In this document: positions 43,350 to 54,953 of the stretch, one piece after another
Numbering within the stretch: position 1 is the stretch's first letter
Layout of the letters: every line of letters begins with the position of its first letter
Origin: Synaphobranchus kaupii
Taxonomy: Eukaryota; Chordata; Actinopteri; Anguilliformes; Synaphobranchidae
Length of the DNA stretch: 64,000 nt
Assembly (NCBI GenBank): GCA_029718625.1
Contig: CM056379.1
Coordinates: 69,496,670-69,560,669, forward strand
Direction: 5' to 3'
Translations under genes and position numbers: made by a program
Notes under the pieces: generated by a model
What the model saw: the letters and a program-made list of their open reading frames with translations, nothing else
Database searches by the model: none
Told to the model about the DNA's origin: nothing

Positions 43350-44481
43350 ATGGAAGAACCAGCGACTTCTACCAATTCATACAAAATGCTGCCTAGCCAT
43401 TAAGGAGCCCAAATTCCAGTTCCCACCACGGTATGGTGGCGAGCCGGGTAAATGCCGCCCCTTTCTGACACAATGCCTTATTTCCTTTCAAGCACAACCC
43501 TACCGTTTTACCACATCAGAATCCCGCGTAGCTTTTATTTTGTCCCTCCTGAACGATCAAGCTCTCGCTTGGGCTGACCCTTTAATTCTGGCCAGCGCTC
43601 CCTGTATTTGCGATTCTATTCGGCTGATGAAGGACATGCAACTGGTCTTTGATCATGAGGTTTCAGGCGAGGAAGCAGCCAGGAGATTGACCAGCTTACG
43701 CCAGGGAACTGACACTGTAGCGGCTTTTTCGATCGCATTTCGAGCCGGGGAGACAGGATGGCCGGACTGTCCACTGAGATCTTTATTTTTAAAAGCGTTA
43801 TCGGAACCTATAAAGAACGCTTTGGCTATGATCGAACCACCTGCCACGTTCAGTGATCTTGTTACCGTGGCTATACGCATGGACAACCGTATTATGGAAC
43901 GTGAACGTGAGGGCAGAAAACGCCTGGTTCGGCATAAGCTTTCAGTAGCAGTAGGTACTCCTCCATGTTCTCCATCATTCTCCTCCGTTGATCAGGAGGA
44001 GCCCATGCAGGTGGATGGGTCATCTCTCCACAAGTCTAGGGGGGTGAAACTGCTGAAGTACTGGTGTCGTTATTGTAGACGCAAGGGTCATACAAAGGAT
44101 CAGTGTCCCAAGTTGATGGGAGGGGTCTCACTAGGGAGACCGAGGTTCCCAGTGAGACAAAAGAGTACTCCTTCTCATGTCCTTGTACCGGTCCAACTGC
44201 TTTGGAATGGGCGGTCGGTCAGCGTTAACGCCTTCATTGATTCCGGAGCAGCCGATTCTTTTATCGACGCTAAATGGGCTAAGGAATTAAAGATTCCTAC
44301 ACACCGACTCACTAGTTCATGCCAGGTTACTGCTCTCGATGATCGCCCTTTGGGTTCTGGAATCATTAAAGAGAGAACTGGTCCTAGTTTGATGCGCTTT
44401 TCTCTCCAGGGTCACTCGGAGAGAATAAAAATTTTTTTGGTTGATTCTCCGTCTTGCCCACTCATTCTGGGTCATTCATAG
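43350..44481 (+). pseudogene. Gypsy gag-protease, one frameshift
   Basis: An ATG at 43350 (MEEPATSTNS) opens a frame that shifts near 43395. From about 43402 the gag frame is open: FQFPPRYGGEPGKCRPFLTQ, then LLNDQALAWADPL of the capsid, then a CCHC zinc knuckle CRYCRRKGHTKDQC (about 44065-44110) that binds RNA. The aspartic protease follows with the active-site FIDSGAADSFID (about 44230) and CPLILGHS, just before the stop at 44481. In intact relatives reverse transcriptase follows; here the sequence after 44481 is non-coding, so the polyprotein ends at protease. Confidence 0.85.
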
Positions 44482-44491
44482 CTGACTTTGC

Positions 44492-45366
44492 ATGACCCTC
44501 ATGTTGGTTGGGGCAGAGACAGGGACTCTATTCGCCAGTGGGGTTCCCAGTGTCAATCCCACTGTCAAACTGTTGTTTACCCTTCTTCGGGCCACGTTTC
44601 TGACGGTTCCGATCTCAGCTCTGCTAGTGATTCGGAGGAGGCGGAGTTTTGCTGTGACAAGGATTCTTTCTCTGCTCTCGCAGAGAGTAAAGAGGAGAGT
44701 CTGGCCTGGGACCCCCTTTGCTGGGGGAGGTTCCAGGGAGGAGGATAACCATTCGGTTTCTGATCTTGAGTGGGAGACGTCATCTGACGCCCCATCAGGG
44801 ACCCCGGAGGTGGTGAGGGCGCTTGAGTTTCACCTGCCCACTAGCGTACCAGTCTCTCAGATTGTGGCCCCAGTTGGGGGGGCTATTGAGAGAGCGGGGC
44901 AGAAGGCTATACGTTCTGAGCCCGGTCCAGGTAGGGGTATTTCTTGCCGGTTTTGGTGGCCCAAACTTGAGAGCGATGTGCGGGATTTTGTCGCCGCGTG
45001 TTCTACTTGCGCCCGTAACAAGGGTTCGCGGCTTTCCCCCACGGGCCCCTTACGTCCACTTCCCGTTCACAGTTGTGTTCATCTCACCTTCCACGTCTCT
45101 CGCCTTAAACCGTTGCTCGTTAGCGCTCTCGCCCCGGTCGACAAGCCGCCGTCTCCCCCCGGTTCTTGGAGGGAGGTACAGTCTATGCTGTTCGGCGTAT
45201 TTTGGCCCAGAGACGCGTAGGCAGAGGCTACCAGTCCTTGGTGGATTGGGAGGGCTATGGCGCTGAGGAGCGCTGCTGGGTCCCGTCCAGGAACATCTTG
45301 GACCCAACACTTATTAGGGACTTCCGCAGAAACAAGGCTGAAGGATCGCCTGGGGTCGTCCCTTAG
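44492..45366 (+). pseudogene. Gypsy integrase N-terminus joined to C-terminus with chromodomain
   Basis: The frame 44492-45220 includes RFWWPKLESDVRDFVAACST with CARNKGSRLSP, the end of the integrase zinc-binding region. It passes directly into VHLTFHVSRLKPLL of the integrase C-terminus. The catalytic core with its DDE residues is therefore deleted. A frameshift follows near 45165. From 45166 to 45366 the chromodomain reads [20 protein letters not shown], then [20 protein letters not shown]. Chromodomains steer integration to marked chromatin in such elements. Part of 44482-44880 has no recognisable coding content. Confidence 0.8.
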
Positions 45367-45997
45367 TAGGGGGGTCCTGTCATGGTTTCTAGCAGCCTCT
45401 GCTGTTTCTGCATTTGGTTTTCATTTTGGCGTCGTCAGGACGCTCTATCGGATTTTTTCTGCCTCCATTCCGGTATTCGTTTCTTGCCCGACAATTATTG
45501 TCTGCACCTATTTTGCATTTCCTGTCGGCTATAAATACCTCAGGACTCCCGCATTTCCGCATTTCGATATTGTCTTTGCTATGTTGACAACGAAGTCTGT
45601 AAGGTTTAAGATTTGGTCGCTGCATTTCTGGTTTGTATGAATAGGAAACGCAGCAAGTCCGGTTTAGAGTTAGGAGAAAGATTTATTTTAGTCTTTTCCT
45701 TTCCTTTCTCTCTTTATCCTTTGTACTCTTCTGCCAGTTACCTTTTTGTTCAGCTCATTTTCACCTAGAGCTGTAGGTAACAGGTTAATATGCGCGCAGA
45801 ACAAGGATGTGAGAGGACGCTGGCGTGTTTGTTCGCCGCTTCTCCATCTGAGATTTGAATTTAATTTTAACATAGTTTTAGCTAGTTTTAACAAAGTTTT
45901 AGCTAGTTTTTAACAAAGTTTTAGTTAGTTTAGCTAGTTTTAACAAAGTTTTAGCTGTTTTAAACGTCGGACTTTTGTCCTGCCTGGACTGTTGGCT

Positions 45998-46800
45998 TTT
46001 ATCAAGCTCTGCCTGAACACTTTCCCCACCTGTTCGCTACTTTTTACGGTGGTTACGTGCCTGCTACACCAGCTAATGTAGCAGCTGGCTACACCGGGCT
46101 CCCGTTCCAGGCAAAGTCCGTCTCACTGCTGCCAGCTGCCGCCGCTGCTGTTGGGCCCTCTCCTGACAGCTTGCACTGTTGTGCTTCCATCTGCCCGGCG
46201 GCACCACCACTGCTACAGAAAGTATCATCCCGGACAGCCCTTCAGCTGTCTTGGAGCGGCTCCGGCTGGGACCGCCACCTTTCCAGTTAACTGCTAGCTA
46301 GCTAGCTAGCAGCCTCCTCAGCTCGTCCCAGCTGCGGTTACCCTGCCCTGGCCAGGACCACAGCATAGCAGCCCTCTCAACGCTCGTTTCCCAGCCTCAA
46401 ACCTGGGCATTTCTGGATCCTTATCAAGCTCTGCCTGAACTCTTTCACCACCTGCTCGCTACTTTTTTACGGTGGTTACATACCTGCTACACCAGCTAAT
46501 GTAGCAGCTAGCTACACCGGGCTCCCGTTTCAGGCAAAGTCCGTCTCACTGCTGCCTGCTGCAAAGTCCGTCTCACTGCTGTCAGCTGCCGCCGCTGCTG
46601 TTGGGCCCTCTCCTGTCAGCTTGCACTGTTGTGCTTCCATCTGGCCGGCGGCACCACCACTGCTTCAGAAAGTTGCAGCCTGGACAGCCCTTCAGCTGTC
46701 TTGGAGCGGTTCCGGCTGGGACTGCCACCTTTCCAGTTAGCTGCTAGCTAGCTAGCTAGCAGCCTCCTCAGCTCGTCCCAGTCCTAACTGCGTTCGCCCC
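45998..46800 (+). repeat. Tandemly repeated LINE leader (two units of about 0.4 kb)
   Basis: TTATCAAGCTCTGCCTGAAC occurs at 45999 and 46423, and both are followed by collinear text (ACGGTGGTTA, GTTGGGCCCTCTCCTG, CCACCTTTCCAGTTA, GCTAGCTAGCTAGCAG). The units differ by small indels. Upstream, 45860-45960 consists of short TTTTAACAAAGTTTTAGC repeats. Repeated leaders are known as internal promoters in some LINEs; that role here is inferred. Confidence 0.8.
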
Positions 46801-46808
46801 GCTTCAAA

Positions 46809-49800
46809 ATGATCAAATACTCCACTGCACAGCTTCTCAAACTTAATACACTTATCAATCCACCTCTATGAATCTCCGCCATCAAACACCGTGGACTGTT
46901 ACGCCGATCCAGATACATCCATAGAGGTTCACGCCGACACTTTGTTTACAACTCATCTGATTACTCCATCCCGTCTATCTGGTCACCCGCTCGCACTGTC
47001 GCAGATTCATTACGTCATCACAACAAACACCACGTTCACTCCGCCTCCCTCCGCTCACTGATCAAAGCAAACCTGCCCACCCAGACACAATCATATCTCA
47101 AATTTGCACTTTTTAACACCCGATCCCTAAACACTAAAGGCCCCATTCTCAATGAATTCATCACTGACAACAAACTGGACTTTCTCTGCTTAACTGAAAC
47201 CTGGCATAAACCATCTGAATATTTCTCTCTTAACCAAACTGCACCCGCTGGATACACATATATGGACAAACCACGCCAGGATGGGCGCGGTGGCGGCATA
47301 GCAACATTTCACCGACAAACAATAAAAACCAGCGCAATATCCATTCCCTCCCCCCCCTCCTTCGAACATCTTGCTTTTAAACTGTCTGGTCCAAAACCCC
47401 TTGTCACTGCTGTCATCTACCGTCCCCCCAAACCAAACCCCTTATTTCCCTCTGACCTATCCGAATTCCTAACCCAGCTCTGTGCCATATCTCCATCTAT
47501 TCTTCTACTTGGTGACTTCAATATCCATGTCGACTCTCCTGACTGCAAAACTACAATAGAACTATTGGACATTTTACACTATTTCAACATAACCCAACAC
47601 ATTGATTTCCCCACCCACGGAAAAGGACATACACTGGATCTGGTCTGCACCTCTGGCATCACCATCCGCAACCTCACCAGCACTGACCTCACAATTTCCG
47701 ACCATCTGGCTATCACCCTGGACATTGTCATTCCCATCCCCCTTGTCAAACAGGAACGCACCATCACATTCCGAAAGCTCAACTCCATAAACTCCTCCTC
47801 CTTCTCTTCCATCTTGGCCGACACTATCTCCGACCCTGCCCTCACTCCAAACGCCTCTGTCACTGACCTAGTTAATAACTACAATACTGCACTCTCCTCC
47901 TGTCTTGATGAAATTGCCCCCACAAAAACCAAATCCGTCTCCTTCACTCACTCCGCCCCCTGGTACACCGATCAACTCCGCCAACTCAAAGCCAAGGGCC
48001 GCCAACTTGAAAGACTTGCCAATAAAACCGGACTCACTGTTCACTTGGATGCTTACAAATTCCACCAACAACAATACAAAGATGCCCTCAACAACGCTCG
48101 TTCCTCCCACTACTCCTTCATCATCCAAACTGGCTCCAACAACCCCAAAACTCTCTTCTCCACTATCAACAAACTCCTCAAGCCCATGGACACCATCTCT
48201 AACTCCTTCACCACCAGCAAATGCAATTCCTTCCTGTCATCTTTTCAATCTAAAATCGATACAATTCACCGCCAGCTGTCTGCCTCCTCCCCCCACCACC
48301 CCCCCATGCCTTCAACCAGATCCCCCCCTACTCCCTAGCCATTCATTCTCATCCTTCAGTCCAATCTCCGAATCCGATCTCTCCTCCATAGTCACCAGTA
48401 TGAAGTCATCAACCAGTGCCCTCGACCCTATCCCCACCTTCCTAGTCAAGGCTTGCCTCCCCACTCTCTCCCCACTTATCACCAACATAATCAACTCCTC
48501 CCTGTCCACTGGTCTCGTCCCCCCCTCCCTCAAGCTTGCTGCCGTTACCCCCATTCTAAAAAAACCTGGTCTCGACCCTGACATCCCCAACAACTACCGG
48601 CCCATATCCAACCTCCCCTTCCTGTCTAAAGTCCTTGAGCGAGCTGTCGCCGCTCAACTCAAAACCCACCTCCACAACAATAACCTCTACGAACCCTTCC
48701 AATCCGGCTTCCGCACCAATCACAGTACAGAAACTGCACTACTGAAAATCACTAATGACATCCTTCTCTCTGCTGACTCCGGCTCTTTAACCATCCTTAT
48801 CCTCCTCGACCTCACCGCCGCCTTTGACACCATCAACCACTCCATCCTCCTCTCACGCCTTCACTCCCTTGGCATTTCCGGTACTGTCCTCTCCTGGTTC
48901 ACCTCCTACCTCTCCAACAGACACCAATACATCTCCATAAACCACTGCCAATCCTCCACCGCCCCAGTCACTCATGGTGTCAGTGCTCGGCCCCCCCCTC
49001 TTCATCCTGTATATACTTCCCCTGGGTCAAATTCTCCGCCGCCATGGCCTCCGCTTCCATTGCTATGCAGACGACACACAACTCTACCTCTCCTCCAAAA
49101 CCATCACCTCAACCACCCACTCCACCCTCACCACCTGCCTTGCTGATATAAAAACTTGGATGCAACAGAACTTTCTCCAACTCAACTGCAATAAATCGGA
49201 AATACTCATCATCGGCCCAAACTCCCTCATCCGCTCCGCCCAGACCTTCTCTCTCACCATTGACGGTTCCATCGTCACCCCCCTCCACCCATGTCCGCAA
49301 CCTCGGCATCATCCTCGACCCCACCCTCTCATTCCTACCGCACGTCAACCACATCACCAAAACTGCCTTCTTTCACCTCCGGAACATTGCCCGCCTCCGC
49401 CCCTCCCTGTCCCTTTCCGCTGCTGAAACCCTCATCCATGCCCTCATAACCTCCAGACTCGATTACTGCAATAGCATCCTCTATGGTTCACCCAACAAAA
49501 TCCTCAATAAACTACAATACGTTCAGAACTCTGCTGCCCGTCTGCTCACCTCCACCCGTCGCCGAGATCACATCACCCCTGTCCTCCACAACCTCCACTG
49601 GCTCCCGGTTAAACACAGGATTGACTACAAAATACTGCTCATCACCTACAAAGCCCTAAATAACCTGGCCCCTCCCTACCTCTCTGACCTCCTCCCCCGT
49701 CACACTCCTTCCCGTCGCCTCAGGTCCGCTGACACGAACAATCTGACAATCCCCAGGACCAAGCTCCGGACCTGGGGCGACAGGGCCTTTTCAGTTGCTG

Positions 49801-49910
49801 CACCCTCCCTCTGGAATGCCCTCCCCATCCACATCCGTCTGGCAACCACCCTACCATCCTTCAAACAGGCTCTCAAAACCCACCTCTTCAAACTGGCTTT
49901 CCCCTGTTAA
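46809..49910 (+). pseudogene. LINE ORF2: endonuclease plus reverse transcriptase, few lesions
   Basis: ATG at 46809 starts MIKYSTAQLLKLNTL; a TGA at 46869 interrupts after 20 codons, then the frame is open to 48338. Endonuclease motifs: FALFNTRSLNTKG, LDFLCLTETW, GRGGGIATF, VIYRPPKPN, LGDFNIHVD, DLTISDHLAITL. A frameshift near 48330 leads to the polymerase: [53 protein letters not shown] further shift near 48985 precedes [15 protein letters not shown] and the catalytic [13 protein letters not shown] shift near 49285 precedes [35 protein letters not shown] and WNALPIHIR, ending at 49910. Four or five lesions in 3.1 kb suggest moderate age. Confidence 0.85.
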
Positions 49911-50454
49911 ACATCCTCCCCTCTATCCCATGACTGAAATTTTAAATTATACTCCTTCTTTTTATCTGTCTTAATTATTTTATTTTATTTTATTTATTTA
50001 TTTATTTATTTTTTATTTTATTATTATTTTTTATTAACTACTTATTAAATAATTTTACTGTGTGTAATTTTAAACTGTAAAGCACTTTGAGTACCTAGAA
50101 AAGCGCTATAGAAATTGAATGCATTATTATTATTATTATTATTCTAGTTTCATTTTCATTCTATCACCCGTTTATTCAGGGTGTTTCTTTTGTTTTGTTT
50201 CACTACCTCTTGTTACGCCTAATTATTTAGTGCATGAGGTTCTTTTGTTAGTTATTCTCTCTGTTTATCGAGATCGCCTCAGTTTTTGGAGGTTGCTTTG
50301 TTTTGCCTTTGCAAGGGAAGTTTTGCTTCCGATCCTGTGTTATCCCAGTCCTGGTGCGGCTTCTTCCGCATTTTGTGGCGTATCTCTCTAGATACGCTTT
50401 TAGAAATCCTTGTCGGTCGCGTTTGGTTCTCCGAACCTTACACTCCCCCTTACA

Positions 50455-51965
50455 CAAACTAGCATGAAGGCAAGAATGATTTGGCAGTGAATGACATTTC
50501 AAATGGGACACACAGTGACGTTATCTCATTTGTTGTTTTGATGATGGTGGTGGAGACCGCTGTTATCCTGGAAGAAAGAGACCACTCCCATCAGGATAGA
50601 AATGTTTCATCATAGGATAAAGGAGATTACTCATTATAACTATGTGTAGCACAGGCCAATTTTCAATTTACCTGAAGTAGGCTAAAGCACCAGAGTCAAG
50701 TTTATCAAAAATAGATCCTTCTTTATTACAAAGTTTCGATTACAAAAAGTGCAACGAGCACTAGGGGTAAAGGATTCATTCACTAAAGGATGTAAAGCTA
50801 AATGATCTAACGGATAACTGGATGCAACATTTTGCTCAAGTTAATTCTATCAGTTTAAAGGCTACCACACAAGGTACACTCTAGCACTGCAGCTGTTAAC
50901 ACTTGTGGTCAGACGCTGCAATGTTTAATATAGGTAAAGATCACACACAAAGTGAATTCAAGGGAATGCAAAAAAAAAAAAAAAAAACGTGACAAGGCCC
51001 TCTGCACACAAAAAAAGAGAACATGTTTGCAAAGCATGTATTATGATTACAAATCATTCACAAAATACACAGCATATTATCTTACATGTAGGCTAACGTA
51101 CTACCCTAAATGTTTCCCCATAGCAGTAGGATACCCATCAAGTAATTGGTTCATTACGATAGCCTAAATTCCTGCTAAAAATATAAATTCTCCCTTTCAA
51201 AACAAAACAGATCGAGCTGTGGGCAACTAGTGGGAAACCGTAAATGGGATATCAGGGATATGGAAAAAATCCTCATTCGGCTTGCCATACTTCTTATCCT
51301 ATTGATTGATCGGTGCACTGACGTTATTGGTCCAGAACATTCTTGAAGTTGTAATTATCCTGTGTAGCCTACTAATGTGTTAGTTGCATATACTCTAATT
51401 GGTGTAATATCATCAGTGAATCCATTTAAAGTGTAGCCTATTTATTTTAATTAATTGAATACATTTCAATTAGTGATTTCATAGCCATCTTGCGCCTTTG
51501 AAGCATGCGCATTTGGTGGAATCGATGTTCGATTAATTTTCCCTGTGACCGGAGTGACGTAATTTTTTTTTTTTTTACACTTTTCGACTCGTACCCACAA
51601 ACTTGAATCCGTATTCATAAGGAAGAATTCATAGCCGTAGAAATCTGAGTTGTATCCATAAATCTTTGCAGTCGTAGCTTTTGGATTCGTATTCTCATAA
51701 AAACACACACACGCAATTTTACAATATACATATTTTGTATGTGTATGAAAACATAATTTTGTGTACAACGAATGTATTTCGCACAAATGTTTAAAGTTAT
51801 GCATACGTATTGTGTACAACAAATGTATTTACGCACAAATGTTTAAAGATATGCATATGTATTTTTGAGTTTTGCCCCTTGCTTTCAGAGAGTAAACTAC
51901 ACACCAACGATACCCCACCAGCACCAGCTGCAGACAGTGCATACACCAATGCAGCCTCCAAATAC
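50455..51965. other. Unassigned sequence
   Basis: No gene recognised. 50688-50735 (CACCAGAGTCAAG...AAAAATAGATCC...TTTATTAC) resembles the LTR-like text near 39180 and 63805. A poly-A run of 18 lies at 50970-50987. The rest is AT-rich with short ORFs only. Confidence 0.3.
51760..51862 (+). repeat. Tandem dimer, about 51-bp unit
   Basis: Two units beginning TGTGTACAACRAATGTATTT and ending ATGCATAYGTAT, at 51760-51810 and 51811-51862, with a few differences. Confidence 0.85.
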
Positions 51966-51971
51966 ATATGA

Positions 51972-52073
51972 CCCTTATGGAAATGTAATATACTGCGGTA
52001 TATTTTAAATATACTGTGAAGATAATTTTGATATATTTACAATATACTGCAGCATATTCTTTTTCCATAGGGG
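51972..52073. mobile_element. Palindromic MITE, second copy
   Basis: Same family as 36665-36770: CCCTTATGGAAATGTAATAT start, CTTTTTCCATAGGGG end, with ATACTGCGGTATATT and ATACTGCAGCATATT inside. A TA duplication is not evident here. Confidence 0.65.
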
Positions 52074-52074
52074 A

Positions 52075-52958
52075 ACGCACACACAAATGCCGCTTTTTAG
52101 CTTCAGATGCAGTTAGCGCACATGCTAGCATTTCTTTTAGTTAGTTGGAGAGAGCACATAATCTACAGGCCTTTATGCACTGGCCATGCTCATTTGCGAG
52201 AATAAATCGCATGTTGAAAACAAAATGCAAGGTCCTTTATTGTTCATAAATTTTGCACATCAAATGCGAAATAAATTTTATTTTAATTAATTTATTATTT
52301 ATTTAGAAAAAGGCGGCATTTTATTCAGAGCTATTTCTTTTTATATAAAGAGTTTTCGGCTGCGACATTATTTACCATTTTATCAAGTCCTCTGTACAAG
52401 CGTCACACACTGCCACGAACTGAACATCCATGGTGGACCAATTGATTTCCCAGCATAATATACTCTATGATAAAGGAAATGAACGTTAAAATGACAATGA
52501 TTTGAAGAACAATTCAGGGATAGTATAGCCAAGCAAATAGGCTATGAAGATGGTGTTTTTTTTTTTTAAATGGCTGCATTATGCACAATTGCCATCTGAT
52601 GAGCTCCCATGGGTTATTAGCTTAGTTGTCAACTCCAGACATTTGGTAACACTGCTTTTGCTTTAGCTGCATTGAGCACACACTGACAAATACGAAATGT
52701 GCAAACGATGCCTGCAGGGTAATGCGGTGTTTACATTTAGCCATGTTAAGTACCTCTGCGCATGCTCTGGTTCCAAAAGGCCCCATAGTCTAATATGGCA
52801 GCCCCCATGAATCGGCATCATGCGCCAATGAGCAGCTCCCATAGGAATCCATGGAACCGGTAAGCGGAAGCCGTCTCTAGTTCTTATAAATGTATTTCTT
52901 ATAAATGTGTTAGCAAGTTTGCTAGCCGTGTGATGGTAAATGGGGGTATGCAGCTTTA
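52075..52958. other. Unassigned sequence
   Basis: No gene recognised. 52740-52880 has text seen in other fish repeats (AGCAGCTCCCATAGGAATCC, CGGTAAGCGGAAGCCGTC). The minus-strand ORF crossing 52663-53205 runs over unrelated segments and is not supported. Confidence 0.3.
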
Positions 52959-53074
52959 ACTCCCTTGCGCAGATGCCTAGTGAACAGGACGCCGGCGCCA
53001 AGATTTTGCTCAACAGAGACATTCGTTGCTCCTGCAGCCAAACTATTAACGGAGTTTCTAATGCCAAATCTACA

Positions 53075-53805
53075 TCAAACAGCCGAGAGGAGACCGGACG
53101 GGACAGTTTTAGAACTTTTTTTGAATAAAGTTTTAGCGGTGTGTACTGTCCAGTTTTAGAACGTCTGCTCTCGTCGGCCGGCGTTTCCAAAATTGACCGT
53201 GTCAAGTTTTAAACCCAGAGTTTTAGAACAGTTTTAGAACATAGGCTACGTAATAGAGGAAACATATTCTCTTAACCAATCATGAAGCAGCACAGCGGAT
53301 TGGAAAATATGGCGGAATTTTGGACGGCAGAGAGAGAGGACACTTTTCTTTTTGAAGAAAACCAAATTTATGTCCTCTCCTTTCGTCGCCGTCTTTGTCG
53401 TCTCCTCTTCACTAGAAGTACGGCGAATAGTGCCGCAACGGCATCGCTGTCACTGTCAGACATAACGTTAACGAAGCTAGCTACTGTAAAAAACAAGTGA
53501 CAAGTCAAGCCAACGTTATTAACAGGATAGCTACGTTATAGTTAGACCACTCGGTACCAAATATGCCAATAAATAAATAATAATATGTTTAGCTAGAAAC
53601 AAAATACACATAGAAAGGTCACAAGAAGAAACAAACAGTCAAGTACACGGAGTTGTTGTCATGGAAACATTAGTTTATTTGTTTACTTGGCGCTTTGATG
53701 TGGACTGCCTAGTTTTTATTTGGACGTTGTGAGATTTTAATTTGGACGGTCTGAAGATTTCTCCCGTCTCGTCTGGTCTGAAGTAGGCTGTTTGACGTAG
53801 ACTGG
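53075..53805. other. Unidentified segment inside TTAA copy 5
   Basis: Breaks the collinearity of copy 5 with copies 3 and 6. It contains repeated words CAGTTTTAGAAC and one 72-codon plus-strand ORF (53282-53500) whose start, MAEFWTAERED, faintly resembles the beginning of MADF-domain proteins. No ends or target duplication were found. Confidence 0.3.
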
Positions 53806-54953
53806 GTTTAAGTGTCACTATTTTCCCATAGTAAGTCCATTTAACAAGCAACCCCCCCCCCCCCCCACCCAGTCTATACCTACCCATACGTGACATAGTG
53901 GACAATAGCATGAATCTATTCATTATATAAAATTTGAATTCCGTCATAGCAACAAGATAAACCCAACAATAGTCTGACTGTATGCCAAAAAAGCAGTGAA
54001 AAGCCCTGCTCAATTGCAAAATAAACACATGAAATTATTGTGTTATATTCTACTATAAATATCTGCTACTAAATATGAAATAAATATACAATCCTACCAT
54101 TGGTTTTAAGCATAGAGATGTCCCTTTCAAAATTCGGTGGTCATTTATTGTCTTGGACAATCTGTTTGAGAAATACACACCAGTTTAGCTCGTTATTACA
54201 CAACATCAAACGTCTGCGCGCAACACCCATATACTGTACCTGCAGCTCTGAAGTATTTCATGTCATTCCGGTTTTATTCACAGCTGTTTTATCCGATAGA
54301 GGACACTATATCCTTTTCAACGGTGTTTCTCATTTTTTCTGAGATGCTTTGACCAATAATTTGCACCCCAGCGTAACAGAAATTTTAATCTATTCAATGT
54401 ACTATGACACAAACAGCTACAGAAAACGCAGAGTTTTTCTTCTGATATGAAAAAAGTACTGTTTGTAATTCATGGTTCTTCTCGCTGGCTACATATGTGC
54501 CTTCGTCTTTCCACTCGATCACTGTTTTGTCCAGTAGGCTATGTTAGATATGGTAATTTCGCATTTTGAGTGCATTTCACACACTGAAGTGTAAACATTC
54601 ATTGCTCAGTCGTGTTTTCTGGTTGATGTACCGACTTTCATTGAAGCTAGAACATTTGGTGGTGGAATATTATTTTATTGTTGTGTTATTGTACATAATA
54701 TAGGCAAAAGGCTTATCTTCCAGGGCTATACTTGTCACTTAGGGCATGGAAAATACTCATTCCAATTTACTGTGCGCTGATATATAGAAGAATGTAAAAA
54801 TTGTCCTTGGAGTCCCGAAATTTATTTTTTTTGCTTTTTTTTAACTACAGAAAAATGCCATCCCAGGGCAAAAAAATACATACTGTAGAGTACAGGGGAA
54901 ACTGATGTTTCATTGAGGTACAAGAGTGAATCACACGGATACATATTTAGGTG

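Larger units (their letters stand above)
45764..50149 (+). mobile_element. LINE of the L2 group, apparently full length (4.4 kb)
   Basis: It has a 5' leader with tandem repeats, one long ORF with endonuclease and reverse transcriptase, a short 3' untranslated region ending AAAGCGCTATAGAAATTGAA, and an (ATT)n tail. A 9-bp duplication TCATTTTCA flanks it. A tail of ATT repeats distinguishes it from the (TGTAA)n subfamilies at 11064 and 41569. No separate ORF1 is recognised in the leader. Confidence 0.8.
41323..50454 (+). mobile_element. Ty3/gypsy LTR retrotransposon (chromodomain type), internally deleted
   Basis: Order: 5' LTR piece, gag, protease, part of integrase, chromodomain, purine-rich tract (GTAGGGGGGTCC at 45366-45377), 3' LTR. 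Reverse transcriptase, RNase H and the integrase core are absent. An L2 is inserted in the 5' LTR and a 4.4-kb LINE in the 3' LTR. The LTR segments 41323-41522 and 45555-45753 differ at only about one base in 200, so the element is recent or the two copies were homogenised. It cannot move on its own. Confidence 0.8.
45378..50454 (+). repeat. 3' LTR, interrupted by a complete LINE
   Basis: The LTR begins TGTCATGG directly after a purine-rich tract and ends CTCCCCCTTACA at 50454, before CAAACTAGC. Its own parts are 45378-45763 and 50150-50454, about 690 bp. TATAAATACC at 45530 could be the promoter TATA box. The LINE insertion is flanked by TCATTTTCA (45755-45763, 50150-50158). Confidence 0.75.

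Noticed and set aside
47905..49146. Single 413-codon protein
   Set aside because: Only its part from about 48340 to 48980 is the real reverse-transcriptase frame; the beginning overlaps the endonuclease-ORF frame out of phase.
52663..53205. 180-codon minus-strand ORF
   Set aside because: It runs across three unrelated segments, including the end of TTAA copy 5, and shows no domain or conserved pattern.
53282..53500. Host exon or MADF-domain gene start
   Set aside because: Only about ten residues resemble MADF proteins and the segment is embedded in a transposon with no continuation.
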